From an uncultured Caryophanales bacterium (lineage in GTDB: Bacteria; Bacillota_I; Bacilli_A; RF39; UBA660): DNA of 33,502 bases. Numbering within the stretch: the stretch's first letter is position 1; each line of letters opens with the position of its first letter. The stretch is from positions 1 through 33,502 of the forward strand of contig CAMYXG010000002.1 in NCBI GenBank assembly GCA_947303225.1, written 5' to 3'. Below are positions 1 through 7,881 of the stretch, piece by piece. Made by a program: the position numbers and the translations under genes. Below the pieces are notes generated by a model. That model saw only the letters and a program-made list of their open reading frames with translations, searched no databases and was not told the DNA's origin.

Positions 1-82
1 TAAGATAGGCATATCCTAGAGTAATACACATGATTAATATAGCAAATAATAAGTATAACCATCCTCTTCTGTTTCTTTTCAT
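1..82 (-). CDS. secreted or membrane-anchored protein, N-terminal fragment
   Basis: Only the first 27 codons are inside the window; the gene runs off the left edge. The start at 82 is preferred over an in-frame ATG at 88 because the GGGAGT ribosome site lies about 8 bases before 82 but almost touches 88. The peptide begins with basic residues (MKRNRRGW) followed by a hydrophobic stretch and LGYAYL, which reads as a signal peptide or signal anchor. N-termini of this shape are common on repeat-rich surface proteins of uncultured Firmicutes; that comparison is from memory. The gene has its own promoter downstream of the cpsB terminator, so it is a separate transcript. Mature function cannot be judged. 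Confidence 0.6.
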   Translation of the reverse strand, partial: MKRNRRGWLYLLFAILIMCITLGYAYL

Positions 83-108
83 AAACATACTCCCTATTCT
101 ATGAATTA

Positions 109-137
109 ATTATAAGATAAATTGTATTTGTTAGCAA
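109..137 (-). promoter_or_regulatory. sigma-A-type promoter for the left-edge gene
   Basis: On the minus strand TTGCTA (132-137) and TATAAT (109-114) are separated by 17 bases. Transcription would start near 102, giving a short leader that contains the GGGAGT ribosome site. Confidence 0.65.
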
Positions 138-148
138 GATATTTATAA

Positions 149-175
149 AACAAAAAAGATAGAATTCTCTATCTT
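149..175 (-). terminator. intrinsic terminator after cpsB
   Basis: An 8-bp perfect stem (AAGATAGA/TCTATCTT, loop GAAT) at 156-175 is followed on the minus strand by TTTTTTG. The stem begins in the last codons of cpsB, so the stop codon lies in the hairpin. Confidence 0.8.
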
Positions 176-897
176 AACATTGCTATATCTTCATTATTGA
201 TTACTTTATCAAAGTTCTTTTCCATTAAAGCATCTACATAGTCTTTATCTTTTGTAATTTTTAATAATTTTTTTCTTAATTTTTTACTATTAAAATGTAC
301 ATCATGATGAGTATCACTTCCTAAGAAAGTAATCCATTTTTTCTTTAATAGTAGTTTTAAAGTTTTTTCTGCAGTCTTTCCATATTTTCCAAATAAAGAA
401 GTAAAGTTTCCTTGTAATAATAATCCTGTTCTTAAATATTCTTCTAATAGATTCGGATGTTTTTGGAAAGCATAATATCTTTCTGGATGAGCAAGTACTG
501 GAATATATCCTTTACTTACTAACTCATTTACAATAAATCCTGTATTATTATAGATTTGTCTCATTGGAAATTCAAATAATATGTATTTACTATTATTTAA
601 TGTTTTTATTTCTTCCTTTTTTATTAAACTTACTAAATTTGTTGAAATAAAAGCTTCATTTCCTAAATATAGCTTGATATTAATATTTTCTTCATTTACT
701 TTTTCTTGTAAATCCATTAGTAGTTTTTCTTTTTCTTTATTGTTACATATATATTCTGATTCCTCTATATAATGAGGTGTTAGAATACATTCTGTGATTC
801 CCTCTTTTTCCATTTGTTTTAATAAACGAATAGACTCTTCTTCTGTTTTACTTCCATCGTCTATTCCATATAATAAGTGACAATGTAAGTCTTTCAT
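169..897 (-). CDS. cpsB: CpsB/YwqE-type PHP-family protein-tyrosine phosphatase
   Basis: This 242-residue protein is a manganese-dependent tyrosine phosphatase of the PHP superfamily. It removes phosphate from the tyrosine-rich tail of the partner kinase and so controls capsule or exopolysaccharide assembly. Visible metal-binding motifs are HCH at residues 5-7, followed by GIDDG, then TPHY near 40, AHPERY near 136 and GSDTHH near 193. The length matches the family. It directly abuts the kinase gene (its start at 897 is at the kinase stop), as expected for co-translation. There is no signal peptide, so it is cytoplasmic. The family is well defined and the assignment is secure; the actual polymer controlled is unknown because no glycosyltransferases lie in the window. 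Confidence 0.92.
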   Translation of the reverse strand: MKDLHCHLLYGIDDGSKTEEESIRLLKQMEKEGITECILTPHYIEESEYICNNKEKEKLLMDLQEKVNEENINIKLYLGNEAFISTNLVSLIKKEEIKTLNNSKYILFEFPMRQIYNNTGFIVNELVSKGYIPVLAHPERYYAFQKHPNLLEEYLRTGLLLQGNFTSLFGKYGKTAEKTLKLLLKKKWITFLGSDTHHDVHFNSKKLRKKLLKITKDKDYVDALMEKNFDKVINNEDIAMLR

Positions 898-1613
898 TAT
901 TTTTTAGATGGATCTCCGTAATAGTCTTCACTATAATAATAACTATAATAACTATTTCCAGCTACTTGAGCTTTATTGAATATTACTCCATCAATCTTAA
1001 TACCTGATTGATCAAATAGTTTTTTAACTCTTTCTAAGTTTTCCATTCTAGTCTTTTTAGCAGATACTGTAATCAAATTGATATCTGACAGGGTTGCTAG
1101 AATTAGGGAATCTGATAATCCTATAATTGGAGCACAGTCCATTATAATTAAATCATATTTTTTCTTTAACTTTGCTAATAATTTTTTATTTTTTTCGCTT
1201 CCTAGTAATTCTACTGGATTAGGTGGCATTGGTCCTGTAGGTAATAAATCAATATTTTTATCATGAGTTGGAAAAATATATTTACTTAGATCAATGTTTT
1301 CTTTATAGTTTAACATTAAGTTAGAATATCCACCACTTGTTATATTCATTACTTCAAATATTTCATGTTGTTTTCCACGACGTAAGTCTGCATCCACTAA
1401 TAATACTTTTTTATCTTCTTGAGCATATGCAACTGCTAAGTTTGCTGTTACAAAGCTTTTACCATCTCCTGCTTCTGGAGATGTATTAATAATTACTTTT
1501 ACATCTTTATCTAGAGAAGCAAAGGCAATATTGGTACGAATACTTCTAATTGATTCAGAGAACAATGATTTTGGATTTTTATTTATAATTAAATCTTTAT
1601 TTCTAATTGCCAT
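897..1613 (-). CDS. cpsD: CpsD/YwqD-type bacterial tyrosine kinase (BY-kinase)
   Basis: A 238-residue cytoplasmic tyrosine autokinase that works with a CpsC-type membrane adaptor to regulate polysaccharide export. Walker A is SPEAGDGKS at 45-53, the Walker A' motif LLVDADLR is at 71-78, and a MDCAP Walker B-like motif is near 158. The C-terminus carries the diagnostic tyrosine cluster YYSYYYSEDYYG, the autophosphorylation site. As in Gram-positive systems the kinase and its transmembrane activator are separate genes, with the activator immediately upstream (gap 7 bases). The phosphatase that resets it follows directly. Confidence 0.93.
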   Translation of the reverse strand: MAIRNKDLIINKNPKSLFSESIRSIRTNIAFASLDKDVKVIINTSPEAGDGKSFVTANLAVAYAQEDKKVLLVDADLRRGKQHEIFEVMNITSGGYSNLMLNYKENIDLSKYIFPTHDKNIDLLPTGPMPPNPVELLGSEKNKKLLAKLKKKYDLIIMDCAPIIGLSDSLILATLSDINLITVSAKKTRMENLERVKKLFDQSGIKIDGVIFNKAQVAGNSYYSYYYSEDYYGDPSKK

Positions 1614-1620
1614 ATCACAC

Positions 1621-2289
1621 CTACTCCTTTTCTACCTTAGGAACTATTCCCATTACCGTTAGTCCTAATTTATTTTCTATTTCTTCACTTGTTTTAATTG
1701 TTGTATCAAAATAGAAATTTATAAAGATAATTCCACATGATAAAACTAATCCTATTGCTATATAGATAACATTGTCTTTTATATAATTCACATTATATGG
1801 TTTTACTGCATCTACTGCTTTATCCACAATTGAAACGTTATTTAATTTATAGATTTTTTGAATTTCATCTGAGAAAACTGTTGCAATCTCATTTGCTATT
1901 TTTGTAGCAAGAGCTGCATCTGGATCTCCTACTGCGATTCTGATAATTTCTGTATTCGTTACTGCAGATACTGTAATATTTCTAGATAATTCCCCAACAC
2001 CATAATTAAGATTTAAGTTTTTAATTACTTGCTCTAGTACTTTTCTTGATTTAATAATTTCTGAATAAGTACTTACTAAGTTTTTATTCATTTGTAGTTC
2101 TGTTGAATTATATGATTCTGTTTGATTTTCACTTACTAATACAATTGTTGTATTACTTTGATACATTGGTACTCTTGTTAAGATGGTATATATATTACCA
2201 ATTCCTATTAAAAGTATCACAATTGCGATAATCCAAACTATTTTACTCTTAAAATAATCAAATAATTCTTTTAAATCAATTTCTTCCAT
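1621..2289 (-). CDS. cpsC: CpsC/YwqC-type Wzz chain-length and kinase-activator membrane protein
   Basis: A 222-residue Wzz-domain protein with two membrane segments, at about 16-36 and 172-193, flanking an extracytoplasmic loop. This topology is standard for the adaptor that activates the BY-kinase through its cytoplasmic C-terminal tail and sets polymer length. The YQSNTTIVL segment after the first helix is a typical start of the Wzz loop. It is the first gene of a cpsC-cpsD-cpsB transcript, driven by the extended -10 promoter at 2320-2348, with a GAGAGGG ribosome site about 8 bases before the ATG. The CpsA-type (LytR) gene that often precedes it is absent. Confidence 0.9.
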   Translation of the reverse strand: MEEIDLKELFDYFKSKIVWIIAIVILLIGIGNIYTILTRVPMYQSNTTIVLVSENQTESYNSTELQMNKNLVSTYSEIIKSRKVLEQVIKNLNLNYGVGELSRNITVSAVTNTEIIRIAVGDPDAALATKIANEIATVFSDEIQKIYKLNNVSIVDKAVDAVKPYNVNYIKDNVIYIAIGLVLSCGIIFINFYFDTTIKTSEEIENKLGLTVMGIVPKVEKE

Positions 2290-2319
2290 AAAACAATCCC
2301 TCTCTTTTCAAACGAATTC

Positions 2320-2348
2320 ATTATAGCACTAATTATCTTATAAATCAA
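2320..2348 (-). promoter_or_regulatory. promoter of the cpsC-cpsD-cpsB operon, extended -10
   Basis: TTGATT (2343-2348), 17-base spacer, TATAAT (2320-2325) preceded by TGC, forming an extended -10 element. The predicted start near 2313 leaves a leader of about 24 bases. Confidence 0.8.
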
Positions 2349-2410
2349 GGAAATCTTTTATTTCTTATTATGTTTTATACTATATTATATGAATAAAAAA
2401 ATCCTAAATC

Positions 2411-2441
2411 ATAAAAAGCAAGCAGATTTCTCTGCTTGCTT
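2411..2441 (-). terminator. strong intrinsic terminator
   Basis: An 11-bp perfect stem (AAGCAAGCAGA/TCTGCTTGCTT, 4-base loop) at 2416-2441 is followed on the minus strand by TTTTTATG. It ends the transcript of the gene at 2446-3144, and a TCTTTTT run on the other side would let it work in both directions. Confidence 0.88.
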
Positions 2442-2445
2442 CTTT

Positions 2446-3144
2446 TTACATTTTAAATTGTGTATAGTCTTTATTTTGATTTTCTTCTTCTAGCATTTTT
2501 GCTAAGTCTGATTGATCTCTATTATTCATATCATTTGGTTGATATTCTTTATTTTGAGTATTTTCTATGAAATCTTGTGAAATGTCATGATTTTCTTTTA
2601 TATTATTATCTTGTCTTTCTACTAGTTCTTTCATTTGATCGTATAAATCTTTGTCTGGATCATCTGCTTTATTGAAATCCTTTGATGAAATTTTCATAAT
2701 TTCTACAATTACTTCTACATCTGGATACATTGATTCATATAGTGCTACTAAAGCTGCTACATCAGCATCAGTGACTTCATACATTCCTAATTCTGGATTA
2801 AGTGGATATTCATTTGAAAAGTCAGGATACGTAGTATCTGAAGATATATATCCTTCTGGAATTTCTCCTGCTGGTTTATCTCTTAAAATTGATGGTGAAA
2901 CTGATATTATTTGTCCATCTGGATATTTATAAGTATAGCTTGGCTCTAATCCTTTCATGGATGTTAAAGCTGGTGCATCAATATATTTTTTACCATTTTC
3001 ATCCTCATAAATTCTTAATACCATTGTTCTTTTATTTTTTGGTTTTTCTATTACTTGTGGTGCATGCTGGGGTTGTGGCTCATAAGCAAAGTCTCCAAAT
3101 CCATTTCCTTGTGGTGGAGCGATTATTGTTTGTTCTCCGTTCAT
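2446..3144 (-). CDS. unknown soluble protein with charged C-terminal tail
   Basis: I do not recognise this 232-residue protein. The start is placed at 3144, not at an in-frame ATG at 3162, because GGAGGT lies between them, 6 bases before 3144. There is no signal peptide or membrane helix. The N-terminal part is Pro/Gln-rich (APPQGNGFG, EPQPQHAPQ), followed by a compact segment with RTMVLRIYEDENGKKYIDAP and YKYPDGQIISV that looks beta-rich, a helix-prone acidic part (TDADVAALVALYESMYPDVE), and a hydrophilic Asn/Gln/Glu tail. It is a single-gene transcript with its own promoter and a strong terminator. A phage or structural role is not supported by neighbours. Confidence 0.75.
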   Translation of the reverse strand: MNGEQTIIAPPQGNGFGDFAYEPQPQHAPQVIEKPKNKRTMVLRIYEDENGKKYIDAPALTSMKGLEPSYTYKYPDGQIISVSPSILRDKPAGEIPEGYISSDTTYPDFSNEYPLNPELGMYEVTDADVAALVALYESMYPDVEVIVEIMKISSKDFNKADDPDKDLYDQMKELVERQDNNIKENHDISQDFIENTQNKEYQPNDMNNRDQSDLAKMLEEENQNKDYTQFKM

Positions 3145-3163
3145 ATTATTACCTCCTATCATT

Positions 3164-3172
3164 ATTCTAGCA
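3164..3172 (-). promoter_or_regulatory. extended -10 promoter for the 232-aa gene
   Basis: TGC followed by TAGAAT (3164-3169) on the minus strand; the -35 region is poor. Transcription would begin near 3157, inside or just before the GGAGGT ribosome site, so the upstream ATG at 3162 would not be in the mRNA. Confidence 0.55.
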
Positions 3173-3218
3173 TATATATCTTTATTTATAAAGAAAAACG
3201 TTGTTTATTTTACAGTGT

Positions 3219-4877
3219 TTACACTTTCTTATTTTGATACATTTCAATTCTTTTTAAGATTCTATCTTTTCCTAGTATTTTCATAATACTAAATAGATCT
3301 GGTGACTTTAATCTTCCTGTAATCATTACTCTAATTGCTTCACAAATATCTCCAACATGTCCTTTATAATCATCTGGATTTTTCTTATAATCTTTTGGAC
3401 TAGCAGCATAACCATTGTTACTTGCAAATTCTTTTATACCATTAAACCATGTTTCATTATCCGTATCTAAATCTAAATGATTTTCTATATAATCTTTTAT
3501 TAGATTAATATCATATGTTTTTTCACTTTCATTTTTCTTATAATTTTCTTTTTTAAATAAAGAATCAATGGCATATGAAAATTCTTCTTTTACTTCACTA
3601 TATTTTGAAATGTCTTTTCTAGGTCTAGTTCCATCTTTTTCAATATTTAAAAATTGAATCATATCTTCTTTATTAGCTAGTAATATTTCAGCATATTCTT
3701 TGTCATGCTTTAATGCCCAAGCAAGTGTTTCTTCATAAACTTCTTCCCCACTTTTACGAGAAAAATATGTTTTACATAAATTTATTAACTTAGCTTCATC
3801 AAAAGATGTTCCTCCGATTGCTTGTTTATCAAATGAAAATTCAAAATCTGATATATTTTTATCTGGATTTTGTAAATACCATTCTTCAAAATTCGTATTC
3901 GTAATAGTTGCTAGATATAGATGTAAGGCTTCTATTGGAATACCATTTTCATCATAATATTTTACTCCAAACCATGGATCTTTTCTTTTACTAATTTTTC
4001 TAATATTTCCTGTTTCTTGGTCTTTTATTGTGATAGGTGCAATATGTGCATATTTAACAGGAGTAAATTCTAATATCTGAAATAATTGTATATGTAGAGG
4101 TAGGCTTGATACCCATTCATCTCCACGTATTACGTGTGTTGTATGCATTAAATGATCATCTATTGCATGGGCAAAATGATATGTTGGTGTTCCATCTTTT
4201 TTTAATAACACTGTATCGATATCGTGTTCTGGAAATTTCATTTTTCCTTTGATACAATCTACTACTTCTATTTCTTTTTTAGCATCTCCTGGAGATTTTA
4301 GTCTAATAACATATTCATCTTTATTCTTTAGGTGTTCTTTTACTTCATCTAAACTTAAATCTCTATCAACTGCATAGTGACCATATATTCCTATTTTTAC
4401 TTTATTAATGGCTTGTTCTTCTTTTATATCATTTTGTTCTTCTTCAGTCATAAAACATGGATAAGCATAACCTTTAACAATTAAATCTTTGATATAAGCT
4501 TGATATATTTCTGTTCTTTCACTTTGTTGATATGGACCATATTCTCCTCCAAAAGAGTATCCTTCATTTGGTAATATTTGAAAATCATGTAAAACACTAA
4601 CAATATTTTCTATACCACCATCAATCATTCTCTTTTGATCAGTATCTTCTATTCGTAAAAAGAAACTCCCTTTAGTTTGTTTTGCATACATCATATCTGC
4701 AAATGCACTAAGTAAATTACCTAAATGTACAAATCCTGTTGGACTAGGTCCATATCTCGTTACCATTGCTCCATCAGGAAGATTTCTTTCTGGATATTTT
4801 TTTTCATAGTACTCTCTTGTTTTATCAATATTTGGAAATAACAATTCTGCTAGTTCTATTCTTTCTTCTTTTGTCAT
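3219..4877 (-). CDS. gltX: glutamate--tRNA ligase (class Ic GluRS)
   Basis: A 552-residue GluRS that charges tRNA-Glu, and possibly tRNA-Gln if the organism uses the amidotransferase route. The ATP-binding signature GPSPTGFVHLGN (HLGN at 51-54) and the KMSKS-type loop KISKR at 294-298 are both present, as is LRIEDTD near 74-80. It is longer than the common 470-500 residue bacterial GluRS, matching the longer clostridial-type variant with an extra N-terminal leader of about 40 residues before the HLGN motif. The ribosome site is AGAGGTGG, about 6 bases before the ATG. The gene is flanked by short intergenic regions and seems monocistronic; its promoter was not clear to me. Confidence 0.95.
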   Translation of the reverse strand: MTKEERIELAELLFPNIDKTREYYEKKYPERNLPDGAMVTRYGPSPTGFVHLGNLLSAFADMMYAKQTKGSFFLRIEDTDQKRMIDGGIENIVSVLHDFQILPNEGYSFGGEYGPYQQSERTEIYQAYIKDLIVKGYAYPCFMTEEEQNDIKEEQAINKVKIGIYGHYAVDRDLSLDEVKEHLKNKDEYVIRLKSPGDAKKEIEVVDCIKGKMKFPEHDIDTVLLKKDGTPTYHFAHAIDDHLMHTTHVIRGDEWVSSLPLHIQLFQILEFTPVKYAHIAPITIKDQETGNIRKISKRKDPWFGVKYYDENGIPIEALHLYLATITNTNFEEWYLQNPDKNISDFEFSFDKQAIGGTSFDEAKLINLCKTYFSRKSGEEVYEETLAWALKHDKEYAEILLANKEDMIQFLNIEKDGTRPRKDISKYSEVKEEFSYAIDSLFKKENYKKNESEKTYDINLIKDYIENHLDLDTDNETWFNGIKEFASNNGYAASPKDYKKNPDDYKGHVGDICEAIRVMITGRLKSPDLFSIMKILGKDRILKRIEMYQNKKV

Positions 4878-4942
4878 AATACCACCTCTTTTTTAAACTA
4901 TTAATATCATACACTATTATCAAAAAAAAAGAAAGAATCTCT

Positions 4943-5173
4943 TTATTTTGATTTTCTTCCTTCATTTATATTTTGATCACTACGATATTCCATTTCTTGC
5001 ATAATAGCATCTAAAATACCTATTTTTTCATCTTTAATATCATCTACTTCAATATTCGTTCTTGCGGAAGATAATTCTTCGTCTGATAATGTTGTTAAAT
5101 ACTCTGTTAAAGCATGATGACGATAAAAGAATATTAGTGCCTCCTGTGATGTCATTTTATTTTCCTCTTTCAT
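4943..5173 (-). CDS. small hypothetical acidic protein, 76 aa
   Basis: A short hydrophilic protein of unknown function starting MKEENKMTSQEALIFFYRHH. An open frame continues upstream to 5293, but that part is only the tRNA-Gln gene read through; the real start at 5173 has GAGAGGAAG just upstream. No membrane segment or recognisable motif; helix-rich by eye, with a conserved-looking TLSDEELSSART stretch. It lies directly after the tRNA-Gln gene, with 38 bases between, at the end of the operon led by the riboswitch. A weak hairpin plus a long T run (minus strand, 4921-4945) may terminate it. Confidence 0.65.
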   Translation of the reverse strand: MKEENKMTSQEALIFFYRHHALTEYLTTLSDEELSSARTNIEVDDIKDEKIGILDAIMQEMEYRSDQNINEGRKSK

Positions 5174-5211
5174 ATTTCTTCCTCTCTTTCTACTTTTACT
5201 AAATAAAAAAA

Positions 5212-5286
5212 TGGCTGCCCCAGTTAGATTCGAACTAACGCGTGATGGAGTCAGAGTCCACTGCCTTACCGCTTGGCTATGGGGCA
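5212..5286 (-). tRNA. tRNA-Gln, anticodon CUG, CCA encoded
   Basis: A full cloverleaf reads on the minus strand. The 7-bp acceptor stem TGCCCCA/TGGGGCA is perfect and has the U1-A72 pair typical of tRNA-Gln. The D-arm has AGCCAAGCGGTAAGGC, the T-arm TTCGAAT flanked by TTAG/CTAA, and the discriminator G precedes an encoded CCA. The anticodon stem GTGGA/TCCAT encloses loop CTCTGAC, giving anticodon CTG for the CAG codon. In so AT-rich a genome the UUG isoacceptor is the expected main tRNA-Gln and would be elsewhere. A run of T follows the CCA. The tRNA sits between two protein genes on the same strand. Confidence 0.95.
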
Positions 5287-5336
5287 ATACCACTTTTATT
5301 TTATAATACTTTTTTTAAAAAAGAAAGTATTTTTTA

Positions 5337-5789
5337 TTATTTTGTGTTTTGATATACTATTTCATTCTCATTTTCTACTACTTTACCTGGTGTACTATAT
5401 TCATATTGACGTGTTATTTCATTATAAGTTGCTTCTGCAGTTACAGTTTCTGTATTAGTAAACCAAACATCAAATCCTTTTGTTACGGATCCTCTTCCCT
5501 TTGTATCTATATAGTTTTCTATTTCTAAGATTTCATATCCTTCAGGTATTTCTACTTGTCCATTCGTAATACTTGAAGTATTCATGTAGGAATCTGATAA
5601 TTCATACCTTCTATAAAATACATGTTCATATGGTTCGAATTCTTGATCAGAAGGTTTTTCAATTTGTTCCTGTTTTTCTTTTGCCTCTAAACAGTCTACT
5701 GCTGTTCTATAAATTGGACTTGCTATAGAAACAACTAAAGTTGCTGCTAAAGCAGTTGTTAGCATTCTATATACTTTTTCTTCTCTCAT
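5337..5789 (-). CDS. membrane-anchored or exported small protein, 150 aa
   Basis: An unrecognised protein with a short cytoplasmic start (MREEKVYRM) and a hydrophobic segment at about 9-26 (LTTALAATLVVSIASPI), without a lipobox cysteine, so probably a signal anchor or signal peptide. The extracytoplasmic part is acidic and rich in Tyr, Thr and Glu, with EIPEGYEILEIENYID and FDVWFTNTETVTAEATYNE resembling a beta-sheet domain. It starts 9 bases after the stop of the 252-aa gene, so it belongs to the riboswitch-led operon. Its location outside the membrane beside a lipoprotein gene suggests a cell-envelope role; that is inference. Confidence 0.75.
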   Translation of the reverse strand: MREEKVYRMLTTALAATLVVSIASPIYRTAVDCLEAKEKQEQIEKPSDQEFEPYEHVFYRRYELSDSYMNTSSITNGQVEIPEGYEILEIENYIDTKGRGSVTKGFDVWFTNTETVTAEATYNEITRQYEYSTPGKVVENENEIVYQNTK

Positions 5790-5798
5790 AGTTCTCTC

Positions 5799-6557
5799 CT
5801 ATTTTTTTCTTTTCATTAATATTTTTTTTTCAGAATTTTTTGGAAATAATTGATCAAATTCAGGCTCTATTCTTTTTCTTAATTCTTCTTCTCTTGCTAA
5901 TTTTTCTTGTTCAATTCGAGCTAATTCTTGTAAATATTCTTCTTCTCTTCTTTTTCTATCTATCTCTTGATTTTGTTTTGTAGCAGCGATATAATGTTGA
6001 TTCATTTTTCTCTCATTTTTCTTTTGATAGAACATGATGATTTTCTTTTTAGCTTCTTCTTTCATTGCTTCTACTGTTTGAATTACTTCCTCTTTTCTTG
6101 GCATTGTTTCTTCTATAATCTTTTGTTTCATTTCTGGAGTTAATTCTTGCATTACTACTCCATCATGATAATAACTATAAGAACCAATTGCTAATGGTTG
6201 ATGTAGAAGTGATGATTCTTGTTTTAATGCTTCTACTTCATAACTTTGTGTAACAGTATCTAAAATATCTTCATCTATTGTTTGTCTTCCATATACTTCT
6301 CCTGTTATTAAGTCTAAGTATTGTCCATTACCAAGATATTCTACAACTGTCCATAATTCTGAGATTGGATCAGCTGATAATTCATAATAATTACAAATCA
6401 TAGTTGCACAAGTATATGGATGTTCTTCTTTTGTAGAAATTGATGTTGATAACCTCTTATATGGCATTGCAAATCTTTTTCCTATTCTTTTTTCTTCTGT
6501 TTGATCTATTTTTACTTCTTTCTTTTTTTCTTTTCTAAATAATTTTTCTAATAACAT
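5799..6557 (-). CDS. WTVVEYLGNGQ-family protein, short paralogue
   Basis: A 252-residue protein of unknown function that is clearly related to the 365-residue protein at 19968-21065. Shared blocks in the same order: GKRFAMPY near 26 (GQRFAIRY there), ELWTVVEYLGNGQYLDLIT at 67-85, DTVTQSYEVEALKQ near 100, LTPEMKQKI near 139 followed by MPRKEE, a long charged coiled-coil (about 155-230), and a terminal EFDQLF. No signal peptide or membrane helix is seen. The ATG at 6557 is used, preceded by AGGAAGAG; an upstream TTG in frame lacks a ribosome site. It is the third gene of the riboswitch operon, between a lipoprotein and an anchored protein. Confidence 0.8.
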   Translation of the reverse strand: MLLEKLFRKEKKKEVKIDQTEEKRIGKRFAMPYKRLSTSISTKEEHPYTCATMICNYYELSADPISELWTVVEYLGNGQYLDLITGEVYGRQTIDEDILDTVTQSYEVEALKQESSLLHQPLAIGSYSYYHDGVVMQELTPEMKQKIIEETMPRKEEVIQTVEAMKEEAKKKIIMFYQKKNERKMNQHYIAATKQNQEIDRKRREEEYLQELARIEQEKLAREEELRKRIEPEFDQLFPKNSEKKILMKRKK

Positions 6558-6580
6558 ATTTTCTCTTCCTTTCAATCTTA

Positions 6581-7426
6581 TTATTTTTTTACTTTTATAT
6601 AATTATCTGGTTGAAAAAATCCTTTTTGATCAACTTCATATTCATTATTGATTGCTTCTATAATGATTTCTAATTGTTCTTTAAAATATTTAATTCTTTT
6701 TTGAAAATCTTCATCTGTTTCTGTTTTTCCAAAATCGTCATAATATTTATCAATTGCTGTATGTACTAAATCAAATATTCTTGATGTTGAATTGTCAAAT
6801 GTTAATCTATTTTCGTATGAATCATTTTTGTAGATTGCATATCCATCTCTGTCTTTTTTGCCTAAATAAATCCACTCATCTTCGTCATAGATTTTAACAT
6901 TACTTGTATCTCCTTCATATTCTGTTGCAGATAAAACGATTGTTTTTGATAATTCCATATTAAAGTCTATTAAATCTGTTTGACCATATTGAATTACATA
7001 GTTTCCTATTTTTTGATATATTTCATTTAACTGTAAATATAATTTTTCTTGTTCCTCTAATGATAAAGATTCTGTATCTTCAATACTTGATAAAAATTGT
7101 AATACTTCATCTAAATCGATATCATTAATAGATTCTCTTGTTACATCCTCTCTTTTTTCATATTTAATGTCTAATCCTAAGTCATCAATTTTTTCTATGA
7201 TTTGTATCATTTTTTCTAAGTTAATAATCTTTTTTTGTAATTCTTCTGGATTAGCTACTTTTTCCATAAATAAGTCATCTATTGTACTTGCAGGATTTTC
7301 AATCATAGATTGTTCTACAGAAGTTGATTGTTCCTTTTTTAGTGTAAAACCACATCCATTTAATAATGTAATTGCTCCTGATAAGTATAATACAATGCTT
7401 AATAGTTTTAAATTTTTTAATTTCAT
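6581..7426 (-). CDS. lipoprotein of unknown function
   Basis: A 281-residue protein with a lipoprotein signal peptide: basic start MKLKNLKLL, hydrophobic core, then the lipobox LNGC with Cys at residue 25. The mature part is helical and charged, with an acidic middle (INDIDLDEVLQFLSSIEDTESLSLEEQEKL) and a patch YEGDTSNVKIYDEDEWIYLGKKDRDGY that could be a small beta unit. It is not an obvious solute-binding protein of the metal (ZnuA/PsaA) type: I see no His-rich loop or conserved metal ligands. The ribosome site is a long G run (GGGGGGAT). It is second in the riboswitch operon, 17 bases after the 119-aa gene. Confidence 0.8.
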   Translation of the reverse strand: MKLKNLKLLSIVLYLSGAITLLNGCGFTLKKEQSTSVEQSMIENPASTIDDLFMEKVANPEELQKKIINLEKMIQIIEKIDDLGLDIKYEKREDVTRESINDIDLDEVLQFLSSIEDTESLSLEEQEKLYLQLNEIYQKIGNYVIQYGQTDLIDFNMELSKTIVLSATEYEGDTSNVKIYDEDEWIYLGKKDRDGYAIYKNDSYENRLTFDNSTSRIFDLVHTAIDKYYDDFGKTETDEDFQKRIKYFKEQLEIIIEAINNEYEVDQKGFFQPDNYIKVKK

Positions 7427-7443
7427 ATTTATCCCCCCTATTA

Positions 7444-7803
7444 TTATTTTATTTTTTTAACTTTTTCTACTGGTATATTTGTCTTTTGTAATTCCATGGC
7501 CCAAGTAATTAATGAGTCAATAGAACTTTTTAATCTTAATACTAGATTCCTACTTCTTTCTAAATCTAATAATTCAAACCAATTATCATATAATTGTTTT
7601 TTTACTTCATTGTTGAAGAAGGATGGATCTGTATAGATTTTATTTGTTAGTTCTTTGATTTCACTAATTAATTTAATATATTTTGGTATACTTTCCATAG
7701 GACATGATGATAATAATGAATCACTTAAGTTCATTAATAAGAATTGTAATTTCATGTGTTCTTCATCATTATAGATATAATAAATTCTTTCTTCTTCTGT
7801 CAT
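7444..7803 (-). CDS. helical hypothetical protein, first gene after the riboswitch
   Basis: A 119-residue soluble, mainly helical protein (MTEEERIYYIYNDEEHMKL) that I do not recognise. The start is set at 7803: AGGAGG lies 7 bases upstream, and longer in-frame starts overlap this site or the terminator tail. It is the first gene behind the Mn2+-type riboswitch, whose terminator ends about 38 bases upstream, so its expression should respond most directly. No membrane helix, so it is not a transporter or exporter of the MntP or P-type ATPase kind usually found there. Confidence 0.75.
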   Translation of the reverse strand: MTEEERIYYIYNDEEHMKLQFLLMNLSDSLLSSCPMESIPKYIKLISEIKELTNKIYTDPSFFNNEVKKQLYDNWFELLDLERSRNLVLRLKSSIDSLITWAMELQKTNIPVEKVKKIK

Positions 7804-7841
7804 ATTCATTCCTCCTTTCTTTTTCATGAAGTTTTGCATAT

Positions 7842-7881
7842 AAAAAAGCAAGACCTCATGAATGATTCATGAAAGTCTTGC
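7842..7881 (-). terminator. riboswitch expression-platform terminator
   Basis: On the minus strand GCAAGAC pairs with GTCTTGC (outer 7 bp) and TCATGAA with TTCATGA (inner 7 bp), then TTTTTT at 7842-7847. The 5' arm contains the CUUUC that forms the aptamer's P1 3' strand, so terminator and P1 exclude each other. Confidence 0.88.

Noticed and set aside
3189..3218. Possible terminator after gltX (AGTGT/ACACT)
   Set aside because: Stem of only 4-5 bp and no T-run on the minus strand.
5174..5293. N-terminal 40 codons of the open frame extending the 76-aa protein
   Set aside because: They are the tRNA-Gln gene translated; a proper ribosome site and ATG occur at 5173.
5305..5331. AATACTTT/AAAGTATT hairpin between the 150-aa gene and the tRNA
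   Set aside because: On the minus strand it is followed by ATAAAATAAAA and not by T residues, so it does not look like a terminator for the operon; on the plus strand it has a T-run but no gene upstream.
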